The position numbers and the translations under genes are program-made. From contig JBJEXX010000076.1 of the NCBI GenBank assembly GCA_051886215.1, positions 1 through 10,930 on the forward strand: 10,930 nucleotides of DNA, given 5' to 3'. Every line of letters begins with the position of its first letter. Within the stretch, counting starts at the first letter, position 1. This stretch comes from JBJEXX01 sp051886215. GTDB taxonomy: Bacteria > Bacillota_I > Bacilli_A > RF39 > UBA660. Positions 1 to 6,178 of this stretch are shown one piece after another. Below the pieces are notes generated by a model. The model saw only the letters and a program-made list of their open reading frames with translations. It ran no database searches and was not told where the DNA came from.

Positions 1-70
1 TTATGTAGTAATTATATCAAATTCTTTGCGAAGAAAATTTACTCTTTTTCTCTGTTTTTGTGGCAATAAT

Positions 71-99
71 TTGATATTTTTAAAAAATTATAATATAAT
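71..99 (+). promoter_or_regulatory. Sigma-A-type promoter for the HD hydrolase/ExoIII operon
   Basis: A -35 box TTGATA (71-76) and a -10 box TATAAT (94-99) are separated by exactly 17 bases. The start codon at 123 follows a Shine-Dalgarno AGAGGA at 109-114. The -35 box sits inside one arm of a 10-bp inverted repeat (ATATCAAATT at 14-23, AATTTGATAT at 68-77), which could be a regulator site or chance in AT-rich DNA. Confidence 0.65.
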
Positions 100-122
100 C
101 TATCTTATAGAGGAAATTTATT

Positions 123-851
123 ATGATAGAAGAAATATATTTAAAATTTAAAAAATTTTCTCAATCTTATAAACTTAGTAACTACGATATAAAAAAATTA
201 TGGAGTATCATAAAACCAATTTGTGAACATCCAGAATTTCAAAAAAGAATGGTTGATCCATATTGGCATCATGATGCTACCACTTTAGGAGAACACATTT
301 TATGTGATACGATTGTTACTTATAAGATTGTGAAAAAAATAAAATCTCCAGAAACTAAAATAATTAATTGGGAAAATGCTATCTTAATTGCAATGTTTCA
401 CGATTTATATGAAGTACCTTGGCAAAATACTTTTCAAAAAAAGAAATTAATTAATAAACATGGATTTGTCCACCCTGTTGAAGCAGCAATTAATGCAATT
501 ACTTGGTATCCAGAATACTTCACTGATATTAAAAAAGCCACAATAATTATTGATGGAATTATTCATCATATGTACCCATTTCCTGTCAGAGTAGTTGATA
601 ATTCTAATTTAGAACTTAACAATCAAAAAAAATATAATAAGCTACCTAAACGTTATAAAGACATTATCGAAGTTTCCACTAAAATTGGTAAAATTGGTAA
701 ACTTTCTTTTCGAAAATCATTTTATTTAGAAGGAATAGTGATGTCTAAAGCCGATAAGTCTGTTGCGTTAAAAAAAGAATTACATAGTATTGATGGCTAC
801 ATTGCATTTATTAGTGGTCATAATAAAAAATTAGAAAAAAGGAGTAAATAA
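123..851 (+). CDS. HD-domain phosphohydrolase
   Basis: This 242-residue protein is probably a cytosolic metal-dependent phosphohydrolase of the HD superfamily. The metal-binding pattern is visible in order: His58 in a GEH motif, the His93-Asp94 pair in MFHDLYE, further histidines in HPVEAA (about 117) and the HH near 148, and a late Asp in SKADKSVAL (about 209). This H...HD...D layout is typical of HD hydrolases acting on nucleotides or other phosphoesters, but the sequence does not reveal the substrate. The start is supported by AGAGGA eight bases upstream and a well-placed promoter. It is followed after three bases by the ExoIII-family gene, so the two are likely co-transcribed; a role in nucleotide or DNA housekeeping is an inference from that pairing. 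Confidence 0.8.
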   Translation: MIEEIYLKFKKFSQSYKLSNYDIKKLWSIIKPICEHPEFQKRMVDPYWHHDATTLGEHILCDTIVTYKIVKKIKSPETKIINWENAILIAMFHDLYEVPWQNTFQKKKLINKHGFVHPVEAAINAITWYPEYFTDIKKATIIIDGIIHHMYPFPVRVVDNSNLELNNQKKYNKLPKRYKDIIEVSTKIGKIGKLSFRKSFYLEGIVMSKADKSVALKKELHSIDGYIAFISGHNKKLEKRSK

Positions 852-854
852 AAT

Positions 855-1607
855 ATGAAATTAGTATCGTGGAATGTTGCAGGATTTAGAGCCTGCTTAA
901 AAAAGGGATTTAAAGAATTTTTTGAAAATGTTGATGCTGATATTTTTTGTTTGCAAGAAGTAAAAGCCACTAAAGACCAATATGATTTTTCCCCTGAAGG
1001 ATACTATGAATATCTATTTCCGGCTGAAAAGAAAGGATATTCTGGAACTTTAATTTATACCAAAATTAAACCTATAAATTTCTTTTATGGTATCGATAAT
1101 CCTCTTTATGATAGTGAAGGAAGGACAATTACTTTAGAGTATGAAAACTTTTATCTTGTTAATGTCTATGTTCCCAATGTAAAAAGAGATTTATCTCGTC
1201 TACAAGACAGAATGAACTTTGAAGAAGAATTTAAAAACTATTTAGTTAGTTTATCTAAAACAAAACCAGTTATTATTTGCGGAGACTTTAACGTCGCTCA
1301 CACTGAAATTGATATTAAAAACGCAAAACAAAATATCGGCAATGCAGGTTTTACATATGAAGAAAGAGAAAAGTTTACAAACTTACTTAATGCTGGTTTT
1401 ATTGATACATTCCGTCATTTTCATGAAAATGAAGAAAACCATTACACATGGTGGAGTTACTTATATGATGCCAGAAGCAAAAATGTTGGATGGCGAATTG
1501 ATTATTTTTTAGTATCCGATTATTTTATTGAGTCTGTAAAAAATACTACCATTTATAAAGACATTTATGGTAGTGATCACTGTCCAATTGGCATAGAAAT
1601 TGATTAA
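855..1607 (+). CDS. exoA: Exodeoxyribonuclease III-family AP endonuclease
   Basis: This is a 250-residue enzyme of the exonuclease-endonuclease-phosphatase fold, close to the usual length of bacterial ExoIII/ExoA. It should cut DNA 5' to abasic sites in base excision repair and may also act as a 3'-5' exonuclease. Visible motifs are SWNVAG with Asn7, LQEVK with the metal ligand Glu35, GDFNVAH near 141-147, the substrate-binding WWSYLYDAR and GWRIDYFLVS segments, and the terminal GSDHCP with Asp241-His242. AAGGAG at 838-843 lies 11 bases before the ATG, inside the end of the HD-domain gene, which supports an operon. Its TAA stop overlaps the stop codon of the convergent methyltransferase gene, leaving no room for a terminator between them. 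Confidence 0.93.
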   Translation: MKLVSWNVAGFRACLKKGFKEFFENVDADIFCLQEVKATKDQYDFSPEGYYEYLFPAEKKGYSGTLIYTKIKPINFFYGIDNPLYDSEGRTITLEYENFYLVNVYVPNVKRDLSRLQDRMNFEEEFKNYLVSLSKTKPVIICGDFNVAHTEIDIKNAKQNIGNAGFTYEEREKFTNLLNAGFIDTFRHFHENEENHYTWWSYLYDARSKNVGWRIDYFLVSDYFIESVKNTTIYKDIYGSDHCPIGIEID

Positions 1608-2689
1608 TTTTTTCTTATTTCAATTAAATACGGAGCATTTTCATTTAATGTATTATGATATTCTATAAAATGAATATCATTTTTTTGTAAATATTGTTTT
1701 ATGTTATTGGCTTCTTTTACACCTTCCTCATGAGGATAACATACTATTAAAATAATTCCTCGATTATTAATTATTTCTAAACTATTTACTAAAGCATTCA
1801 AAGTACTTTTAGAGTTAGTCATTATAGTTTTATCTCCCCCGGGTAAATATCCTAAATTAAATAGTACCAATCTAATTTTACCTTTATAGTTATTTAGTGT
1901 TTTATTAATATTTTCATGATTTTCTAAAAATAATTTATAATTATTAACATTATTTTCTTTCATAAGTTTTAAAGTATTATTAATAGCATATTCTTGAATG
2001 TCAAAACCAAATACAAATCCCTTATTTAAAAAATTTGCTAAAAATAATGTATCATGACCATTACCCACCGTCATATCAACAGCTAAATCACAATCTTGCA
2101 AATTATCTTCAATTATTTGTTTTACTCTATTTAAAATACTTCTATTAAATCCTTGATATGTATTTCTGACTTCCAATTCTTCAATAATTTTTTCTTTATC
2201 AGGTATCTCATAAATAATAACATCATCTTTTAAATTTTCCAGTTGATTACAAATATTATCTATTTCTCCTTTTGATAACTTACTATCATTTTTAATTCTG
2301 ATTCCCCATACTTTTTTATTAAAAATATTATCATCTTCCAAGTCACTAATTGGTAAAGAAACTACAACTTTTATTCTCCTCTTATTAAAATTTTTTAAAA
2401 TATTTTCTTTATAATTTATTTCTACAATCAAGTTAATTTCTTTATTTATTGTTTCTAAAAAATTTAAATTTTTATCTAGTAAATCATTATCTTTCAAAAT
2501 AACATGTAATTCTTTTAAATCATAATTTATAACTTCTTTAATTTTTTCTTGATCAAATGATATATATCCAATTGTGTTTTCATTATCTAAATTTTCTAAC
2601 ATCTCTTTATCTAAATCAATTTCCATAATTAGTCCATAATTTTTCTTATAATAAATATCTAAATCATTCAATCTATTTTTTTGATGCAT
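1604..2689 (-). CDS. MnmM/YtqB-type tRNA methyltransferase with an unrecognised N-terminal domain
   Basis: The C-terminal part (about 180-361) is a class I SAM-dependent methyltransferase of the YtqB/MnmM family. It shows the SAM-binding loop DMTVGNG (205-211), the family motif NLGYLPGGDK (278-287) and a late YPHEEG segment. In Bacillus this family completes methylation of mnm5s2U at tRNA position 34. Family members are usually about 190 residues, whereas here about 175 extra residues precede the domain. They alternate predicted strands and helices (ELHVILK, NLIVEINY, IKVVVSLP, VWGIRIK, VIIYEIP), like part of a beta/alpha barrel, and show no cysteine cluster. I chose the ATG at 2689 over the in-frame ATG at 2701. 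GGTGAG lies four bases before the former, and an extended -10 box ends at 2706, so transcription should begin near 2700. Confidence 0.82.
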   Translation of the reverse strand: MHQKNRLNDLDIYYKKNYGLIMEIDLDKEMLENLDNENTIGYISFDQEKIKEVINYDLKELHVILKDNDLLDKNLNFLETINKEINLIVEINYKENILKNFNKRRIKVVVSLPISDLEDDNIFNKKVWGIRIKNDSKLSKGEIDNICNQLENLKDDVIIYEIPDKEKIIEELEVRNTYQGFNRSILNRVKQIIEDNLQDCDLAVDMTVGNGHDTLFLANFLNKGFVFGFDIQEYAINNTLKLMKENNVNNYKLFLENHENINKTLNNYKGKIRLVLFNLGYLPGGDKTIMTNSKSTLNALVNSLEIINNRGIILIVCYPHEEGVKEANNIKQYLQKNDIHFIEYHNTLNENAPYLIEIRKN

Positions 2690-2705
2690 ACAACTCACCA
2701 TTACC

Positions 2706-2735
2706 AGTATAGCACAAAAAAACTTCTAGTTTTAA
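2706..2735 (-). promoter_or_regulatory. Extended -10 promoter for the methyltransferase gene
   Basis: Read on the minus strand, TGCTATACT (2714-2706) is an extended -10 element. A weak -35 TTAAAA (2735-2730) lies 18 bases upstream. It overlaps the terminator of the transporter operon. Its expected start point near 2700 would exclude the ATG at 2701 from a complete ribosome site and favours initiation at 2689. Confidence 0.5.
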
Positions 2736-2750
2736 CTCTAGAAATTTTTT
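2716..2750 (-). terminator. Intrinsic terminator of the ABC transporter operon
   Basis: On the minus strand the stem TTTCTAG (2744-2738) pairs with CTAGAAG (2729-2723) around an eight-base loop, followed by seven Ts (2722-2716). The TAG stop codon of the permease lies within the stem. An A-run precedes the stem, so it may also work in the opposite direction. Confidence 0.7.
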
Positions 2751-3526
2751 ATTAACTTTTTTTCTATAAACGTAATGATTTTATATAACAAAAATGAAAT
2801 AATTACTAATAATAAAATCCCTGCCATTACCAAACTTAGATTAAATACCTGTGTTCCATAGATAATTAAATATCCGATTCCTGCTTTACTAACCAAAAAT
2901 TCTCCCATGATAACTCCGATTAAACTCATCGATATATTAAGTTTTAAACTAGATATTATTGTTTTATAAGAACTCGGTATAACTAATTTTTTTAATATTT
3001 GCCTTTTTGTTGCACCAAATGATTTTACTAACTTTAATTTTTTATCATCAATATTCATAAATCCGTTATATATTGTAATTATACTAATAATCAAATTAAT
3101 TAACAAAGCCATTACAATAACACTTTTTGTATTAGCACCTGCAATAATTATAATAAGAGGACCTAACGCAACTTTGGGAAGCGAATTAATCATGGTTAAA
3201 AATGGGTCGATAATATCTGCTAAAATAGGCACTTCGTAGAGGATAATAGCTATAATAAATCCTAGTAATATACCTAAAATAAATGCAATCAATACTTCAT
3301 TTAATGTTGTAAATATATGATTAAACAATGTTCCTTGGTGAATTAAACTGATAATTGTATCTATTATTTTACTAGGTTGTGAAAAGACAAATTTATTTAT
3401 AATATTTTTATTAGCTAAATATTCCCATAATCCAAAGAAAATAATTACTATTAAAATTTGACAAATTAATATAAAATATTTTCTTAATTTTAATCTTTTG
3501 ATATATTTTTTTTGTTCATCCGACAT
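2738..3526 (-). CDS. ABC importer permease, SsuC/TauC/ThiX type
   Basis: This 262-residue integral membrane protein is the permease of a substrate-binding-protein-dependent importer. It has hydrophobic segments near 15-36, 70-96, 118-152, 198-215 and 233-253. The cytoplasmic coupling (EAA) loop KSFGATKRQILKKLVIP appears at the usual place after the central membrane segments and should dock onto the ATPase. The family transports taurine, alkanesulfonates, nitrate or thiamine precursors; the substrate cannot be told here because no binding-protein gene is in view. It overlaps the upstream ATPase gene by 11 bases, with GGAGGG (3545-3540) as ribosome site. The partner ATPase is broken by the inserted island, so in this genome the permease is probably cut off from its promoter and without a functional ATPase. 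Confidence 0.87.
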   Translation of the reverse strand: MSDEQKKYIKRLKLRKYFILICQILIVIIFFGLWEYLANKNIINKFVFSQPSKIIDTIISLIHQGTLFNHIFTTLNEVLIAFILGILLGFIIAIILYEVPILADIIDPFLTMINSLPKVALGPLIIIIAGANTKSVIVMALLINLIISIITIYNGFMNIDDKKLKLVKSFGATKRQILKKLVIPSSYKTIISSLKLNISMSLIGVIMGEFLVSKAGIGYLIIYGTQVFNLSLVMAGILLLVIISFLLYKIITFIEKKLIKNF

Positions 3527-3866
3527 TTTTATCTAAATCCCTCCATAATAAGTCATAATAGTAAGGAAATTTAGGATCTTTTCTCTTTTCAATTGGTGTT
3601 TTATTCTTGTCTATATCTATTTTATAGATATTCTTAATTTTAGCAGGTCTTTTTGACAATACAATAACTCTATCTGCTAAGCTAATTGCCTCAGCTATAT
3701 CATGAGTTATCATGATAACAGTTTTCTTTTCATTTTTTATTATTTGGGATACATCATTACTAACTGATAATCTAGAAACATAATCTAGTGCCGAGAAGGG
3801 TTCATCTAAAAGAAGAATGTCAGGTTTAATAGCTAAAGTTCTAATTAAAGCAACTCTTTGAATGCA
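3516..3866 (-). pseudogene. 3' fragment of the ABC importer ATPase (SsuB/TauB/ThiZ type), cut by the island
   Basis: The open frame upstream of the Met codon at 3713 continues to 3866 and encodes the end of an ABC ATPase. QRVALIRTLAIKPD is followed by Walker B and D-loop LLLDEPFSALD, the H-loop MITHDIAEA, and a C-terminal FPYYYDLLWRDLD typical of this family. Walker A, the Q-loop and the LSGGM signature are absent. The frame starts at Q-R, where the family normally reads LSGGMxQR, and meets a TAA at 3869-3867. That point is where the mobile element begins. The first half of the gene should lie past the element's other end, outside this window. The fragment has no ribosome site of its own and should be inactive unless excision rejoins the gene. 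Confidence 0.85.
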
Positions 3867-4098
3867 TTATAGACACTTACTATCTAATTCCTTTATTTTA
3901 TAAAGGTTAACTCGTGTTCTAATTCAAACTATTATTTTTAATATATTTTTTACTAAAGTTTAACTTTTCCTAGTATTTATAAGACTTGTCCAATGTGTCA
4001 TAGTGATTCAAGCCTAATTATATATTTTATTAAAATTATGTATATTTAGAGTTTATATAAGTAATGAGTAGAGAGTAAGAATAATCAAACTCTCACTC
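3866..4098. other. Left-end region of the element with two dyads
   Basis: This stretch between the truncated ATPase gene and the recombinase has no credible gene. It holds a perfect hairpin CCTTTAT-TTT-ATAAAGG (3890-3906). A second dyad pairs GAGT-A-GAGAGT (4066-4076) with ACTCTCACTC (4089-4098) with one bulged base and spans the recombinase stop codon. Neither has a T-run on the minus strand, so termination is doubtful. Either could instead be part of a recombinase attachment site. Confidence 0.4.
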
Positions 4099-5703
4099 AA
4101 AGTTCCATTTTATTTGAATATCTCTTTTATTATTTTCTTTATCTAATTTTCCAATAAAGATTTTATCAACAAATTCATCGATAATAACCCTATTTAGACT
4201 TTCAAGAGTTTCGTACTTACTAAAAATTTCTTTATAATTTAACGAACTATCTTGTTTGGCTTTATAATAATTAATTTCTTCATCAATTTCTTTTATTTGA
4301 TTAGTATATATATCTTCATTTTTATTATAATCACCAATTAAATCTTTAAATTGTTCATTTGTTATAACACCATTAACTTTATCTTCATAAAGACTTTGTA
4401 GATATTTTCTAGTTTGTGCTATTTTTTTATTTACATCGTTTTTTCTTTTTTCTAAAGCATTAATTCTACTTTCAAAACGATTATTCTTTTTAGTTTGTAC
4501 AAGATTATCTAATTTAACTTCATCATAGTATTTTTTAATTTTACTATTAATTGCTTCTAGAATAATATTTTCTAATAAATCATATCTAATAGAATCTTTA
4601 TTTATACAATCATCATATCCATCACGATTGTTAGAACATACTAGATATTCATGTTTACTAGAATTTTTCTTTCTCATATAATGATTACATTCTAGACAAA
4701 ACACTTTACCAGAAAAATTGTGAATTGTTCCCGTTTTAGTAGATGGTTTAGTTCTTTCTTGCATCGCAATTTGTGTTTTGTTAAAAGTTTCTTTATCAAT
4801 AATAGCTTCATGTGTATTTTCTATACGAATCCATTCATTTTTATCTTTATTTTTAATTTTATGATTTTTATAACTAACAGTGGTTCTTTTTCCTTGAACT
4901 AAATTACCTATATATAATTCATTTGAAAGAATTGTTTTTATAGCGTTTGTAGTCCATTTTATTTGTTCTCTAGGACGATTACTTATTACATTAAGTTTAA
5001 TTCCTTTTTGATACTTATAAAGAGAAGGACAGGGTATTTTTTTATTATTTAAATATTTTGCAATACCTGTAAATCCTAAACCTTTTAAATATAGTTCAAA
5101 TATTTCTTTAACTACTTCTGAAGCAACTGGATCAACAACTAATTTATTATTATCATCTTTATCAACTTCATACCCAAATGCTGCGAAAGGGGAAATAAAT
5201 TCTCCCTTACGCATTTTAGCATTAAAAGCACTACGAATATTATTAGAAGTATCTTCTAAAAACCATTCATTAACAAGCCCATTTATTTGACGAGATTTTT
5301 TATTACCTGCAACATTTGTATCAGCATTGTCAGCAAGCCCTATAAATCTAACTCCCCACTCAATAAATTTATTATGAATATATTTTTCAATTACTTCCAT
5401 ATCCCTAGAAAATCTTGATTGACTCTTACATATAACGATATCTATTTTCCCATCTTCACAATCTTTTATCAATCTTTCAAATTCAGGTCTATAAGTTCCT
5501 GCACCAGATAAATCTTCATCTGAATATTCATCAACTAATATAAAATCATCATGTTTATCAATTTCCATCATTAGTAAATGTCTTTGGTTTTTAATTGATT
5601 CACTATCATCCAATTTATTTTGCTTATCTCTATCTTCATCAGATAATCTTAAATAAATACCAACTCTATATACCTTTTTCTTAACACTCTCCATTTCATT
5701 CAT
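4093..5703 (-). CDS. Large serine recombinase (site-specific integrase/excisionase)
   Basis: This 536-residue recombinase should integrate and excise the element by concerted double-strand breaks through a 5'-phosphoserine intermediate. The N-terminal resolvase domain shows YRVGIYLRLSDED with nucleophile Ser21 and the arginines of SQSRFSRD (Arg97, Arg100). A recombinase domain follows (FGYEVDKD... TTNAIKTILSNELYIGNLVQGK). A zinc ribbon has Cys336, Cys339, Cys356 and Cys366, and a coiled coil spans about 395-480, as in large serine recombinases of the TnpX/TndX group. The frame is open to a TTG at 5718, but that codon is part of the ribosome site TTGGAGG. The ATG at 5703, eight bases after GGAGG, is the better start. 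It ends in TGA and is transcribed toward the left end of the element. Confidence 0.93.
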   Translation of the reverse strand: MNEMESVKKKVYRVGIYLRLSDEDRDKQNKLDDSESIKNQRHLLMMEIDKHDDFILVDEYSDEDLSGAGTYRPEFERLIKDCEDGKIDIVICKSQSRFSRDMEVIEKYIHNKFIEWGVRFIGLADNADTNVAGNKKSRQINGLVNEWFLEDTSNNIRSAFNAKMRKGEFISPFAAFGYEVDKDDNNKLVVDPVASEVVKEIFELYLKGLGFTGIAKYLNNKKIPCPSLYKYQKGIKLNVISNRPREQIKWTTNAIKTILSNELYIGNLVQGKRTTVSYKNHKIKNKDKNEWIRIENTHEAIIDKETFNKTQIAMQERTKPSTKTGTIHNFSGKVFCLECNHYMRKKNSSKHEYLVCSNNRDGYDDCINKDSIRYDLLENIILEAINSKIKKYYDEVKLDNLVQTKKNNRFESRINALEKRKNDVNKKIAQTRKYLQSLYEDKVNGVITNEQFKDLIGDYNKNEDIYTNQIKEIDEEINYYKAKQDSSLNYKEIFSKYETLESLNRVIIDEFVDKIFIGKLDKENNKRDIQIKWNFE

Positions 5704-5785
5704 AACTATTACCTCCAATACTTAGGCAATAATTAGGATTTAAGTTAAACTTATAACCAATTACATTATAACAAATAAATTTCAT
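5696..5785 (-). CDS. Putative 29-residue peptide coupled to the recombinase
   Basis: This ORF starts ATG AAA TTT at 5785, six bases after AAAGGA, which is formed by the last codons of the preceding 39-codon ORF. It reads through the recombinase ribosome site and ends at a TGA eight bases inside the recombinase gene (ATGAATGA). That arrangement is typical of translational coupling, so the peptide may matter for setting recombinase expression rather than for its own product. The translation (MKFICYNVIGYKFNLN...) resembles no family I recognise. At this length and base composition chance is a real alternative. Confidence 0.35.
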   Translation of the reverse strand: MKFICYNVIGYKFNLNPNYCLSIGGNSYE

Positions 5786-5788
5786 TTA

Positions 5789-5908
5789 TTATCCTTTAAG
5801 TTCTAACATTTCAATTATTTTGAATAATTTTTTATTTATTTGTTCTTTTAAATCTACTTCAGTTATAGTTTTACTTATAATATCAATAACATTGTACTGA
5901 ATGTTTAT
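5789..5908 (-). CDS. Putative 39-residue small protein with a non-standard ATA (or ATT) start
   Basis: A strong Shine-Dalgarno AGGAGG (5921-5916) is followed after seven bases by ATA AAC ATT CAG, at the exact place a start codon belongs. No ATG, GTG or TTG is in frame nearby. The frame then encodes NIQYNVIDIISKTITEVDLK and on through KLFKIIEMLELKG to a double stop TAA TAA. This is an amphipathic helical pattern with mixed charge, more protein-like than the surrounding AT-rich frames. It could start at AUA or AUU with low efficiency, or be a gene whose ATG has mutated. Its last codons supply the ribosome site for the next small ORF, forming a chain that leads to the recombinase. I do not recognise the family. 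Confidence 0.4.
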   Translation of the reverse strand: MNIQYNVIDIISKTITEVDLKEQINKKLFKIIEMLELKG

Positions 5909-5928
5909 AATAATTCCTCCTATCAGAT

Positions 5929-6178
5929 TTATGTTAAGAATTTAATAAAACATTTGTAATCATAGTATGTGTTATTTATATAGTTTTTTCTCATATTACC
6001 AATCCTCCAATCATATTTCATTTTAACTTTATTCATTATTTTATTTGGTACATTTATTAAAAAAGATATATTTTTATACATTTTATGATTTATATTATTA
6101 TTTGTTTTAATAACTAGATTACAATGTTTATTATAGAGAATATAAGAATATGGTATTTTATAAGCAAAAATCATCTTT
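5929..6178 (-). CDS. Uncertain small ORF(s) between relaxase and recombinase
   Basis: One frame is open from an ATG overlapping the relaxase 3' end (6175; MIFAYKIPYSYILYN...) to a TAA at 5931-5929, about 81 codons, but that ATG has no clear ribosome site. In the same frame a better start lies at 5994: GGAGG (6008-6004) precedes it by nine bases and would give a 21-residue peptide MRKNYINNTYYDYKCFIKFL plus Thr. Codon content is dominated by Lys, Asn, Ile and Tyr, as expected of random AT-rich sequence. Either only the short peptide is made, or a longer protein exists, or neither. I recognise no family. Confidence 0.25.

Noticed and set aside
1..70. Minus-strand frame of about 20 codons ending at position 1 (KLLPQKQRKRVNFLRKEFDI)
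   Set aside because: It has no start codon with a ribosome site and overlaps the promoter of the first gene. The high Lys/Arg content is notable but the piece is too short to support.
1309..1512. Open frame on the plus strand inside the AP endonuclease gene
   Set aside because: It lies wholly within a gene with clear catalytic motifs, in another frame, and has no ribosome site.
2687..2701. Upstream ATG at 2701 as start of the methyltransferase
   Set aside because: It lies at the predicted transcription start and the GGTGAG ribosome site falls after it, so 2689 is preferred.
4720..4902. Plus-strand frame rich in Phe, Ile and Ser within the recombinase gene
   Set aside because: It is antisense to the confirmed recombinase and has the composition expected from the complement of Lys/Asn/Glu-rich AT codons.
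5704..5718. TTG at 5718 as start of the recombinase
   Set aside because: The codon is part of the ribosome site TTGGAGG that serves the ATG at 5703.
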